From contig URTN01000039.1 in the NCBI GenBank assembly GCA_900550795.1, positions 1 to 7,230 on the forward strand: a stretch of DNA of 7,230 nt. The letters are read 5' to 3'. Shown piece by piece: positions 1 to 6,078 of the stretch. Source of the DNA: an uncultured Mollicutes bacterium (GTDB taxonomy: Bacteria > Bacillota_I > Bacilli_A > RFN20 > CAG-826). The notes below the pieces were generated by a model that was not told the origin of the DNA, did no database searches, and saw nothing but the letters and a program-made list of their open reading frames with translations. Both the position numbers and the translations under genes were made by a program. Position 1 is the first letter of the stretch. Each line of letters opens with the position of its first letter.

Positions 1-69
1 TATTCAAAAATGCTATTTTTTATTTAGGGCATTGTTAAAAATGGGGAAACTCAAAAAAGAAAATAATTA
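1..69. other. AT-rich intergenic stretch, no gene seen
   Basis: This stretch upstream of the rpsL promoter is rich in A and T runs, and I find no coding frame, RNA gene or convincing terminator in it. A weak 5-bp inverted repeat (AATGC at 9-13, GCATT at 30-34) is too small to call. In many Bacilli and Mollicutes the gene before rpsL is rpoC, but nothing in the window shows what lies to the left. Confidence 0.6.
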
Positions 70-98
70 TTGACATGGGGAATATACCTCGGTATCAT
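70..98 (+). promoter_or_regulatory. Sigma-A-type promoter of the rpsL-rpsG-fusA operon
   Basis: A perfect -35 box TTGACA (70-75) is followed after exactly 17 nt by TATCAT (93-98), which matches the TATAAT consensus at five of six positions. Transcription would start near 104-106, giving a leader of about 90 nt before the rpsL ATG. It is the only near-consensus promoter upstream of rpsL and suits a strongly expressed ribosomal operon. The call rests on sequence match only. Confidence 0.85.
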
Positions 99-115
99 TT
101 CACCCGGACGTAAAT

Positions 116-140
116 AGAGGGCTTTTGCCTTCTTTGTTTA
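116..140 (+). promoter_or_regulatory. Leader hairpin with U-rich tail, possible attenuator
   Basis: Within the rpsL leader, 116-122 can pair with 127-133 (A-T, G-C, A-T, one G-T wobble, G-C, G-C, C-G) around a TTTT loop. The 3' side runs into TTTGTTTA. The shape resembles a short intrinsic terminator placed between promoter and first gene. A longer-range 5-bp GC pairing (103-107 CCCGG with 158-162 CCGGG) could enclose it. Whether it attenuates transcription, binds a ribosomal protein or does nothing cannot be decided here; the stem is short and the T-tract interrupted. Confidence 0.3.
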
Positions 141-193
141 CCCCGATGATTGATACACCGGGAATTGTGTGTAGAAAAAGAGAGGAAAAACAC

Positions 194-613
194 ATGCCAA
201 CAATTAACCAATTAGTTAGGCAAGGCAGACAATCTGCCACCAAGAAGTCCAAATCTCCAGCCTTAGGCAAGAGATGGAACTCCCTAACCAAGAAAACAAC
301 CAACCAACCTTCCTCACAAAAAAGAGGTGTTTGCACCCGTGTCGGTACAATGACCCCAAAGAAACCAAACTCAGCGTTGAGGAAATACGCTCGTGTCCGC
401 TTGTCCAATGGATACGAAGTTACCGCCTATATCGGTGGCGAAGGACATAACCTTCAAGAACACTCTACCGTCATGATTCGTGGCGGACGTGTTAAGGACT
501 TACCAGGTGTTAGATACCATATTGTTCGTGGTTGCTTAGACTGCGCCGGTATCGAAGCCAGACGCCAAGGCCGTTCTTTATACGGAACCAAGAAGCCAAA
601 GGCTAGCAAATAA
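194..613 (+). CDS. rpsL: 30S ribosomal protein S12
   Basis: Encodes S12, a small-subunit protein at the decoding centre that helps control tRNA selection accuracy. The 139-residue product has the standard N-terminus MPTINQL, the RGVCTRV and [17 protein letters not shown] segments, GHNLQEHS, and [18 protein letters not shown], with a basic C-terminal tail. Length fits the family (about 138 in Bacillus). Lys56 and Lys101, where streptomycin-resistance changes usually occur, are wild type, so sensitivity through this target is predicted. Asp102 matches the residue methylthiolated by RimO in many bacteria. ATG at 194 is chosen because AGAGG (181-185) precedes it by 8 nt and the protein aligns from MPTINQ. 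The frame stays open upstream to a TTG at 125, but those extra residues are not S12. First gene of the operon, followed 14 nt later by rpsG. Confidence 0.98.
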   Translation: MPTINQLVRQGRQSATKKSKSPALGKRWNSLTKKTTNQPSSQKRGVCTRVGTMTPKKPNSALRKYARVRLSNGYEVTAYIGGEGHNLQEHSTVMIRGGRVKDLPGVRYHIVRGCLDCAGIEARRQGRSLYGTKKPKASK

Positions 614-627
614 GGAGGAGTAGTACA

Positions 628-1098
628 ATGCCAAGAAAAGGTTCAGTCGAAAAACGCGACGTTTTACCAGATCCAGTGTACCAATCCAAATTGGTTACCC
701 GTTTAATCAACCGTGTCATGTATGATGGCAAAAGAGGCACTGCCCAAACCATCATCTACAAAGCCTTCAAGAAGATTGAAGACAAAACCGGACAAAAGGC
801 TACCGAAGTCTTTGCCTCCGCTATAAATAACATTATGCCAGAAGTCGAACTCAAGGTTCGTCGTATTGGTGCCGCTAACTACCAAGTTCCAGTCGAAGTT
901 TCTCCAGAAAGAAAGCAAACCCTAGGACTAAGATGGTTAGTTACCTATGCCCGTCTACGTGGCGAAAAGACCATGGAAGACAAATTAGCCGCCGAAATAA
1001 TTGATGCCGCCAATGGAAGTGGTGCTTCCGTCAAGAAGAAGGAAGACGTCCATAAGATGGCCGAAGCTAACAAAGCTTACGCCCATTACCGTTGGTAA
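628..1098 (+). CDS. rpsG: 30S ribosomal protein S7
   Basis: Encodes S7, which binds the 3' major domain of 16S rRNA, nucleates assembly of the small-subunit head and lines the mRNA exit and E-site region. The 156-residue product is the usual length. It starts [16 protein letters not shown], carries the conserved core [15 protein letters not shown] and [11 protein letters not shown], and ends NKAYAHYRW, a near-invariant S7 tail. A strong Shine-Dalgarno AAGGAGGAG (612-620), overlapping the end of the rpsL stop codon, sits 7 nt before the ATG. In E. coli, S7 represses its own operon through the rpsL-rpsG intercistronic RNA. Here the gap is only 14 nt, so that mechanism is unlikely in the same form. 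Translation coupling with rpsL is plausible. Confidence 0.98.
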   Translation: MPRKGSVEKRDVLPDPVYQSKLVTRLINRVMYDGKRGTAQTIIYKAFKKIEDKTGQKATEVFASAINNIMPEVELKVRRIGAANYQVPVEVSPERKQTLGLRWLVTYARLRGEKTMEDKLAAEIIDAANGSGASVKKKEDVHKMAEANKAYAHYRW

Positions 1099-1113
1099 TT
1101 TAGGAGAAAACAT

Positions 1114-3207
1114 ATGGCTGACGAAAATATGATTAGCGAGACCGCAACTTACGATCTCCCTCACACACGTAACATCGGCATTATGGCTCATATTGATGCT
1201 GGTAAGACCACAACAACTGAGCGTATCCTCTATTATACCGGTCGTACCCACAAGATTGGTGAAGTTCACGAAGGAACTGCCACCATGGACTGGATGGAAG
1301 AAGAACAAGAAAGAGGTATCACAATCACCTCATCTGCAACTACTTGCTTCTGGAAGGGTAACCGTTTCAACATTATTGACACCCCAGGGCACGTCGACTT
1401 CACTGTCGAAGTTGAACGTTCATTACGTGTCCTAGACGGTGCTGTTACTGTTCTTGACTCCAAAAATGGTGTCGAACCACAAACCGAAACCGTTTGGAGA
1501 CAAGGTACCAAATATGGTGTCCCACGTATTGTCTTCTGCAATAAGATGGATGCCACTGGTGCCGACTTTGATATGTGCGTCGCTTCCTTAGGCGAAAGGC
1601 TTGCCGCTAATGCTGCTGCCATTCAATGCCCAATCGGAAGGGAAGGCAACTTCAAAGGATGCGTCGACATCATCGAAAGAAAGGCTTATGTCTATGGAGA
1701 TGAAAAGTCTGACGCCCCAGCAATCACCGATGTCCCAACTGAATTAAAAGACAAGGTCGAGCAATATCGTTCCATCTTGCTTGAAAAGCTAGCTGCCTTT
1801 AATGATGATTTGATGATGATGGTCCTCGAAGGGGAAGAAGTCCCTGTCGATATGATTAAATCCACCATCCGTAGTGCTGTATTAACTGGTACATTCTTCC
1901 CAGTTCTCTGCGGCTCTGCTTATAAGAATAAATGTATCCAACCTCTACTTGATGCGGTTGTTGCTTACTTACCATCACCTCTAGATATTCCTGGCGAAAA
2001 GGGAACTCTAGATGATGAACCATATGTCTGCGAAGCTACTGATAACAAGCCATTCGTTGGGCTTGCCTTCAAGATTGCTACTGACCCATTCATTGGTAGA
2101 TTAGCCTATGTCAGAGTCTACCAAGGCGTCTTAAAGAGCGGATCTTATGTCTTGAATTCCAACCATGGAAACAAGGAACGTATCGGACGTTTAGTCTTGA
2201 TGCATGCTAACCACCGTCAAGAAGTCGAATGCTTGCACGCTGGTGAAATCGGTGCCATCGTTGGCTTAAAGTCAACAACCACCGGTGATACATTGACCGA
2301 TGAAAACGAACCAGTAGTCCTTGAAAACCTCGTCTTCCCAGAACCAGTTCTAGAAGAAGCGGTTGAACCAAAGACCAAAGCTGACCAAGAAAAGATGACA
2401 ATTGCTCTTACTAAGTTAGCCGAAGAAGACCCAACCTTCCGTGTCCATACCGATGCGGACTCTGGACAAACCATTATTGCCGGTGTTGGCGAACTTCAAC
2501 TTGATATCCTTGTCGAACGTATGAGACGTGAATTCAAGGTTGATGTCAATGTCGGTGCTCCACAAGTCAACTACAGGGAAACCTTCCGTAAGACTGGCGA
2601 AGCCCAAGGACGTTACGTCAAGCAAAGTGGTGGCCATGGTCAATATGGTGACGTTTGGATCAGATTTGAGCCAAACCCAGGAAAAGGATTCGAATTCGTT
2701 GATGCTATCGTTGGTGGTGCAGTTCCAAAGGAATTCATCAAGCCAACCCAACAAGGTCTAGAAGATGCCCTTACCCGTGGTGTTATCGCTGGATACCCAC
2801 TAATCGATATCAAAGCTACCTTATTTGATGGAAGCTACCACGATGTAGACTCTTCCGAAGCTGCCTATAAAGTTGCCGCTTCTATGGCGCTTAAGGCCGC
2901 TGCCCCTAAATGTGACCCTGTCCTTCTTGAACCTATCATGAAGGTCGAAATAACCGTCCCAGAACAATATTATGGTGACGTTATCGGTGATGTTGCCCGT
3001 AGAAGGGGTAATATGACCGGGGAAACCCAACGTGGCAATGCCAAGCAAATCGATGCTGAAATACCACTAGCCGAAATGTTTGGTTATGTCACTGACCTCC
3101 GTTCCTTGACTCAAGGAAGAGGAAACTTCACGATGAGCTTCGACCATTATGGCGAATGCCCACGCTTCATCCAAGATGCCGTCGTAAAGAAGGTATCTGG
3201 TAAATAA
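1114..3207 (+). CDS. fusA: Elongation factor G (translocation GTPase)
   Basis: EF-G drives ribosomal translocation of mRNA and tRNAs using GTP and, with ribosome recycling factor, splits post-termination ribosomes. The 697-residue product has the full set of GTPase motifs: G1 AHIDAGKT (25-32), G2 RGITI (67-71), G3 DTPGHVDF (89-96, catalytic His93), G4 NKMD (143-146) and G5 GSAYKN (267-272). Domain II and III sequence follows, then the domain IV segment [10 protein letters not shown] (about 506-515) and the domain V segment [13 protein letters not shown] (about 662-674). No domain is missing and there is no frameshift. AGGAG at 1102-1106 lies 7 nt upstream of the ATG, and the gene begins 15 nt after rpsG. 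It looks like the canonical translocase rather than an EF-G2 or a TetM-type paralogue, given the str-operon location and motif conservation. Confidence 0.97.
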   Translation: MADENMISETATYDLPHTRNIGIMAHIDAGKTTTTERILYYTGRTHKIGEVHEGTATMDWMEEEQERGITITSSATTCFWKGNRFNIIDTPGHVDFTVEVERSLRVLDGAVTVLDSKNGVEPQTETVWRQGTKYGVPRIVFCNKMDATGADFDMCVASLGERLAANAAAIQCPIGREGNFKGCVDIIERKAYVYGDEKSDAPAITDVPTELKDKVEQYRSILLEKLAAFNDDLMMMVLEGEEVPVDMIKSTIRSAVLTGTFFPVLCGSAYKNKCIQPLLDAVVAYLPSPLDIPGEKGTLDDEPYVCEATDNKPFVGLAFKIATDPFIGRLAYVRVYQGVLKSGSYVLNSNHGNKERIGRLVLMHANHRQEVECLHAGEIGAIVGLKSTTTGDTLTDENEPVVLENLVFPEPVLEEAVEPKTKADQEKMTIALTKLAEEDPTFRVHTDADSGQTIIAGVGELQLDILVERMRREFKVDVNVGAPQVNYRETFRKTGEAQGRYVKQSGGHGQYGDVWIRFEPNPGKGFEFVDAIVGGAVPKEFIKPTQQGLEDALTRGVIAGYPLIDIKATLFDGSYHDVDSSEAAYKVAASMALKAAAPKCDPVLLEPIMKVEITVPEQYYGDVIGDVARRRGNMTGETQRGNAKQIDAEIPLAEMFGYVTDLRSLTQGRGNFTMSFDHYGECPRFIQDAVVKKVSGK

Positions 3208-3210
3208 TTA

Positions 3211-3227
3211 CAATACTTAAAGTATTG
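3211..3227. repeat. Short perfect palindrome in the fusA-tuf gap
   Basis: CAATACTTAAAGTATTG is an 8-bp perfect inverted repeat around a single base, or a 7-bp stem with a 3-nt loop as RNA. It begins 4 nt after the fusA stop. It is AT-rich and has no following T-run, so it is unlikely to terminate transcription by itself. It could be a processing or regulator site, or a weak 3'-end stabiliser for the rpsL-rpsG-fusA mRNA. Its right arm overlaps the proposed tuf -35 box. Confidence 0.5.
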
Positions 3228-3253
3228 CTAATGAATTCGGCTTGTTCTATCAT
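3225..3253 (+). promoter_or_regulatory. Probable independent promoter of tuf
   Basis: TTGCTA (3225-3230, four of six to TTGACA) is followed at the optimal 17-nt spacing by TATCAT (3248-3253, five of six to TATAAT). The -10 hexamer and the spacing are the same as in the rpsL promoter of this window. Transcription would start near 3260 and give a leader of about 42 nt. The 94-nt gap before tuf, much longer than the 14-15-nt gaps elsewhere in the operon, supports separate tuf transcription. In other bacteria tuf often has its own promoter in addition to read-through from fusA. Confidence 0.45.
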
Positions 3254-3301
3254 ATTCAAGCCAAGAAAAAATCTAGAAACCATTTTGGAGGAAATTAACA
3301 A

Positions 3302-4495
3302 ATGGCAAAAGAAAAATTCAATCGTGACCGTGTACACCTTAACGTTGGTACCATTGGCCACGTCGACCATGGTAAGACCACTCTTACCTCTGCTATCACC
3401 CATGTTCTTTCTATGAAGGGTTTAGCCAAAGATATGGCTTATGGCGCTATCGATGCTACCCCAGAAGAAAGAGCTCGTGGTATCACCATCAACTCTGCTC
3501 ACGTCGAGTATGAAACTGAACATAGACACTATGCTCACGTTGACTGCCCAGGGCACGCTGACTATGTCAAGAACATGATCACCGGTGCTGCCCAAATGGA
3601 CGCCGCTATCCTTGTTGTCTCCGCTGCTGATGGCGTTATGCCACAAACCCGTGAACACGTCTTACTTGCCCGTCAAGTCGGTGTTCCACAAATCATTGTC
3701 TTCCTTAACAAGACCGATATGGTCGATGACCCAGAACTCATTGACTTAGTCGAAATGGATGTCCGCGATCTTCTTAACAAATATGACTTCCCAGGGGATG
3801 AAGTCCCAGTTGTCAAAGGTTCTGCTAAAGCTGCCTGCGATGCTAAGTCCATCGATGATCCAGCCTGCAAGCCAATCCTTGAATTACTTGATGCCTTGGA
3901 TTCCTATATCCCAGACCCAGTCCGTGATAACGACAAGCCATTCTTACTACCTATCGAAGATGTCATGACCATCTCTGGCCGTGGTACCGTCGTCACTGGT
4001 AGAGTCGAACGTGGTATGATCAAGATCAACGACGAAGCTGAAATCGTCGGTATCAAACCAACCCAAAAGACTGTTGTTACCGGTCTAGAAATGTTCCGTA
4101 AGACCCTTGACTTCGCTCAAGGTGGTGATAACGTTGGAGCTCTTCTCCGTGGTATCACCCACGACCAAGTCGAACGTGGACAAGTACTTGCTAAGCCAGG
4201 ATCTATCGTTCCACACGATAAATTCACTGCTACCACCTATATCCTTACCAAAGAAGAAGGTGGACGTCATACTCACTTCCTTAACGGATATCGTCCTCAA
4301 TTCTTCTTCCGTACTACCGATATCACTGGCACCATCACTCTTCCAGCCGGAACTGATATGGTTATGCCAGGTGACCACGTTACCTTCACTGTCGAATTAA
4401 TCCACCCAATCGCCATGGAAAAAGGAACCAAGTTCTCTATCCGTGAAGGTGGTCGTACCGTCGGTGCTGGTACCGTTGCTGAAATTCTTCACTGA
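3302..4495 (+). CDS. tuf: Elongation factor Tu
   Basis: EF-Tu carries aminoacyl-tRNA to the ribosomal A site as a GTP complex. The 397-residue protein is full length. GTPase motifs are G1 GHVDHGKT (19-26), G2 RGITI (59-63), G3 DCPGH (81-85, catalytic His85), G4 NKTD (136-139; NKCD is the commoner bacterial form) and G5 GSA (173-175). Domain II shows [13 protein letters not shown], and domain III has [11 protein letters not shown] and a conserved C-terminal [15 protein letters not shown] (3287-3291) stands 10 nt before the ATG. The gene ends in TGA, unlike the three TAA-ended genes before it, which shows that TGA is a stop codon here. Codon choice is extremely biased, fitting very high expression. 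Its terminator directly downstream has been split by an insertion sequence. Confidence 0.98.
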   Translation: MAKEKFNRDRVHLNVGTIGHVDHGKTTLTSAITHVLSMKGLAKDMAYGAIDATPEERARGITINSAHVEYETEHRHYAHVDCPGHADYVKNMITGAAQMDAAILVVSAADGVMPQTREHVLLARQVGVPQIIVFLNKTDMVDDPELIDLVEMDVRDLLNKYDFPGDEVPVVKGSAKAACDAKSIDDPACKPILELLDALDSYIPDPVRDNDKPFLLPIEDVMTISGRGTVVTGRVERGMIKINDEAEIVGIKPTQKTVVTGLEMFRKTLDFAQGGDNVGALLRGITHDQVERGQVLAKPGSIVPHDKFTATTYILTKEEGGRHTHFLNGYRPQFFFRTTDITGTITLPAGTDMVMPGDHVTFTVELIHPIAMEKGTKFSIREGGRTVGAGTVAEILH

Positions 4496-4518
4496 GTTAC
4501 AGCTTAATTAGCAAAATT

Positions 4519-4529
4519 AGCCTTGGGAA
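4519..4529 (+). terminator. Left arm and loop start of the split tuf terminator
   Basis: AGCCTTGG (4519-4526) is the 5' arm of a stem whose 3' arm CCAGGGCT now lies at 5997-6004. The pairs are A-T, G-C, C-G, C-G, a T-G wobble, T-A, G-C and G-C. The bases GAA (4527-4529) are the start of the loop and also the left copy of the target duplication. Without the inserted element the stem-loop would begin 24 nt after the tuf stop, where an intrinsic terminator is expected. As the sequence stands, the two arms are about 1.47 kb apart and cannot form the normal co-transcriptional hairpin. Confidence 0.8.
4527..4529. repeat. Target site duplication GAA, tuf-side copy
   Basis: GAA immediately outside the TG end of the insertion sequence matches GAA at 5993-5995 just outside the CA end. 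A 3-bp duplication is normal for the IS3 family, IS150 group. A 3-bp match alone can arise by chance, but it coincides with both ends predicted independently from the inverted repeats. Removing one copy also rebuilds a GAAA tetraloop terminator. Confidence 0.75.
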
Positions 4530-4553
4530 TGAAGTGAGACCCAAATGTTGGAC
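4530..4553. repeat. Terminal inverted repeat, transposase-distal end (IRR)
   Basis: The 24 bases here are the exact reverse complement of 5969-5992. They begin TGAAGTGAGACC and end GTTGGAC on the inside. Beyond 4553 and 5969 the two ends stop matching, which sets the inner limit. In IS orientation (minus strand) this is the right end, past the end of orfB. Confidence 0.93.
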
Positions 4554-4565
4554 TTGCTTCTAATA

Positions 4566-5522
4566 TCATAATTGAGCAAAGGGCTGTTGTCTATAAGCTA
4601 AAGGGGACAGCCCTTTTGTTTTCTCCATTATTCTTTCGTTATTGTAGTATTTAATATATTTATTCATTGCTTTTTCCAATTCGTCTAGCGACTTAAATTC
4701 ATATTCATGCCCATAGAACATTTCATTTTTCATGACTCCAAAGAAGTTTTCCATGGGTGAATTGTCTAGGCAATTCCCTTTTCTAGACATCGATTGTTTG
4801 ATGCCACGCCTTTTAAGCTCTTCGTGATAGAACTCCATTTGATATTGCCATCCCTGATCGCTATGGAAGATTAGTCCTTCCAGCTTTTCGTATTTAGCAA
4901 ATGCCTTTCTTAACATGTCGGTTGTTTGGTTGAAGTTCGGATTTCTGGATATGTTAAACGCTACGATTTCACGGTTATGCATATCTAGAATTGGAGATAG
5001 GTATAATTTGCCCGCCGCGATGTGAAATTCAGAAACATCGGTTGTCCATTTTTGATTACACGCCGTGGTCGAGAAGTCTCTTTTATAGGTTGTTTTATGC
5101 TTTTCCTCATCGACAACTTTATTAAGAAGAAGGTTCTTGCAAGTTCCGTTCTGGTCGCCTTTGTAAGATTTGTATTTCCCTCTAGGCGTGATGCCGTGGA
5201 TATTGAGCAAGGACATTATTCTTTTAATCTTTTTATGGTTGACTTTATATCCTCTATTAGCCAACTCAAGCAATATTCTTCTATAGCCATACCTTCCTTT
5301 GTTCCGGTGATATATTTCTTTTATCTGTTCAAAGATTTCTTTGTTTTTATCATCTTTATTAACCTTGTTAATCGTGTAGAAGAATGTTGCTTTTTTAACT
5401 TCTGAAACCTTAAGAAGGACGTTCAGTTTGTAGGATTGCCTTAATTCAACGATAACCTTTACTTTTTCTTCGGTTGTCGGTCCTTCCTTTTTTGAACTAA
5501 GGCATTTAGTTTTTTTAGGTAT
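4566..5522 (-). CDS. IS3-family transposase OrfB, DDE integrase domain
   Basis: OrfB supplies the strand-transfer chemistry, normally as part of an OrfAB fusion made by -1 frameshifting. The frame is open from just after a TGA at 5523-5525 to TGA at 4566-4568, about 318 codons, with no ATG or GTG start in its upstream part. The first usable start would be a TTG at 5273, which would remove the conserved N-terminal region (VELRQSYKLNVLL, then YHRNKGRYGYRR). The integrase core shows WTTDVSEF (Asp at about 162), HSDQGWQY (Asp at about 222) and SPMENFFG (Glu at about 258). The last two catalytic residues are separated by 35 residues, the canonical D35E spacing. SMSRKGNCLDN and YYNNERI are also typical. 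All catalytic residues are present. Coordinates give the open frame, because the true entry point is the frameshift site. Confidence 0.85.
   Translation of the reverse strand: MPKKTKCLSSKKEGPTTEEKVKVIVELRQSYKLNVLLKVSEVKKATFFYTINKVNKDDKNKEIFEQIKEIYHRNKGRYGYRRILLELANRGYKVNHKKIKRIMSLLNIHGITPRGKYKSYKGDQNGTCKNLLLNKVVDEEKHKTTYKRDFSTTACNQKWTTDVSEFHIAAGKLYLSPILDMHNREIVAFNISRNPNFNQTTDMLRKAFAKYEKLEGLIFHSDQGWQYQMEFYHEELKRRGIKQSMSRKGNCLDNSPMENFFGVMKNEMFYGHEYEFKSLDELEKAMNKYIKYYNNERIMEKTKGLSPLAYRQQPFAQL
4578..4622 (+). terminator. IS-borne intrinsic terminator facing tuf transcription
   Basis: AAAGGGCTGT (4578-4587) pairs perfectly over 10 bp with ACAGCCCTTT (4607-4616) around a 19-nt loop. The plus strand then continues TTTTGTTTT through 4622. 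On the minus strand only a few T's follow the stem, so the terminator is directional: it acts on transcripts coming from tuf, not on the IS genes. It lies inside the 3' end of orfB, its arms encoding conserved C-terminal residues. It would both shield the transposase genes from antisense read-through and end tuf mRNA about 120 nt past its stop codon. Function is inferred from structure. Confidence 0.6.
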
Positions 5523-5943
5523 TCATTCTCCGCACGAAGAAGCTCAAGCTCTTTTTCCAGTCCTTTTTTGGTTTCTGATTCGTTAGATGTTTTAGGTTTC
5601 TTCATCGTTTTAGAAGGCCTCCCTCGTCTATCTAATTTTAATCCATCGATACCAGATTTTTTATATATTTTGCACCACTTAGAAAGAAGGTAGCCCTTTA
5701 TGCCGTTAGAAAGAGCAACGGATTTGATAGACTCTCCGCCTAAAACATATCTAACTTGTCTTGCCATGACCGCTTTGGCTTCTTGTGCTCTAAGCCGATC
5801 TCACCCATGGCGTCATAGATTCGAACCCACTCTACAACCGTATTCCGAAAAGTTTCATGTTTGCACCCTCCAGGATCGTCGATGCGCTCACCTGCTTTAT
5901 ACTTTCTAATACATTCTAATTTGAATTCTTTCGTAAACCTCAT
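5459..5943 (-). pseudogene. IS3-family OrfA, HTH and leucine zipper, frameshifted
   Basis: OrfA binds the IS ends and regulates transposition. Here it lies in two frames. The first, 5943 down to 5740, starts ATG with AGGAGG (5956-5961) upstream and encodes 67 residues with a first helix-turn-helix region (RFTKEFKLECIRKY through EIGLEHKKPK). The second, 5767 down to 5459, encodes a second HTH-like region (GESIKSVALSNGIKGYLLSKW), then a coiled coil with heptad residues L70, L77, L84 and V91 (numbered from MARQ). One added A in the run complementary to 5774-5776 would join them as HKKPKAVMARQVRYVL, giving one protein of about 161 residues, close to IS150 OrfA (about 173). No slippery heptamer lies at the junction, so a mutation or sequencing error is likelier than programmed shifting. 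Reinitiation at the ATG at 5767 is possible. Confidence 0.8.
5510..5516 (-). other. Candidate -1 ribosomal frameshift site, orfA to orfB
   Basis: Read on the minus strand in the orfA frame, the codons CTA AAA AAA contain the slippery heptamer A_AAA_AAA (Leu-Lys-Lys of the YLKKL motif). A -1 slip there enters the orfB frame, which is open only from 5522 onward. A less canonical G_AAA_AAG at 5468-5462, right before the orfA stop, would also work and gives a fusion ending PKKK then VKVIVELR. The orfB frame lies at -1 relative to orfA, as in the family. I cannot tell from the sequence which of the two is used. Confidence 0.5.
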
Positions 5944-5968
5944 ATAAGAAAAGACCCTCCTGTTGTTT

Positions 5969-5992
5969 GTCCAACATTTGGGTCTCACTTCA
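5969..5992. repeat. Terminal inverted repeat, transposase-proximal end (IRL)
   Basis: Exact 24-base reverse complement of 4530-4553, ending TCTCACTTCA at the outer boundary. It lies upstream of orfA on the minus strand, so it is the left end in IS orientation. A GTG inside it is in frame with orfA, but the ATG at 5943 with a strong Shine-Dalgarno is the better start. Confidence 0.93.
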
Positions 5993-6009
5993 GAAACCAG
6001 GGCTTTTTT
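5993..6009 (+). terminator. Right arm and T-tract of the split tuf terminator
   Basis: GAA (5993-5995) is the second copy of the target duplication. It is followed by A5996, then the 3' arm CCAGGGCT (5997-6004) and a T6 run (6004-6009). With the arm at 4519-4526 this forms an 8-bp stem, one G-T wobble, around a GAAA tetraloop followed directly by T's, the textbook layout of an intrinsic terminator. It is now orphaned upstream of the next gene and has no partner nearby. Confidence 0.8.
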
Positions 6010-6043
6010 GTTGGATTTTTACCTTATCTATATATTAAAAATA

Positions 6044-6069
6044 TTGACTAGTTTATATATTTATATAAA
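6044..6069 (+). promoter_or_regulatory. Weak promoter candidate for the RDD-family gene
   Basis: TTGACT (6044-6049, five of six) and TATAAA (6064-6069, five of six) lie in a very AT-rich stretch just before the ATG at 6079, but the spacer is only 14 nt, shorter than usual. If used, transcription would start at or within a few bases of the ATG, making a nearly leaderless mRNA. An alternative is TTGTTG (6008-6013) with TATATT (6031-6036) at 17 nt, which has a poorer -35 but ideal spacing and would leave a leader of about 36 nt. The choice is open. Confidence 0.3.
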
Positions 6070-6078
6070 GTTATCTTT

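Larger units (their letters stand above)
4530..5992 (-). mobile_element. IS3-family (IS150-like) insertion sequence
   Basis: A complete 1463-bp element bounded by 24-bp perfect inverted repeats with 5'-TG...CA-3' ends, flanked by GAA on both sides. It holds two overlapping minus-strand reading frames in the orfA (helix-turn-helix, leucine zipper) and orfB (DDE integrase) arrangement of IS3 elements. The terminal repeats end in GTTGGAC on the inner side, and orfB contains HSDQGWQY and SMSRKGNCLDN, both of which recall IS150-group elements. Transposition in this family is copy-and-paste through an IS circle made by the OrfAB fusion. Here orfA carries an apparent one-base deletion, so this copy may be unable to move by itself. 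The insertion is in the tuf terminator loop, with IS genes convergent to tuf. Confidence 0.93.

Noticed and set aside
125..193. Longer rpsL frame starting at TTG 125
   Set aside because: The extra 23 residues do not resemble S12, and the ATG at 194 has a good Shine-Dalgarno and the conserved MPTINQL start. The region is better read as leader RNA.
1266..1622. Antisense open frames inside fusA and the other str genes
   Set aside because: They are opposite strongly conserved coding sequence, have no ribosome binding site or recognisable protein features, and arise from the biased codon use of the sense genes.
3239..3262. GGCTTG/CAAGCC inverted repeat before tuf as a terminator
   Set aside because: It is only a 6-bp stem with a 12-nt loop and is followed by an A-run rather than T's. 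It overlaps the proposed -10 region and is not convincing as a terminator.
1114..4495. Reassigned genetic code (TGA as Trp)
   Set aside because: tuf and orfB both end in TGA exactly where the families end, and every conserved Trp read in these genes is TGG.
5022..5405. Plus-strand frame of 127 codons across the IS, hydrophobic in places
   Set aside because: It is the complement of the conserved N-terminal and early integrase part of OrfB. Its apparent hydrophobicity comes from the reversed A-rich codons, and no start signal supports it.
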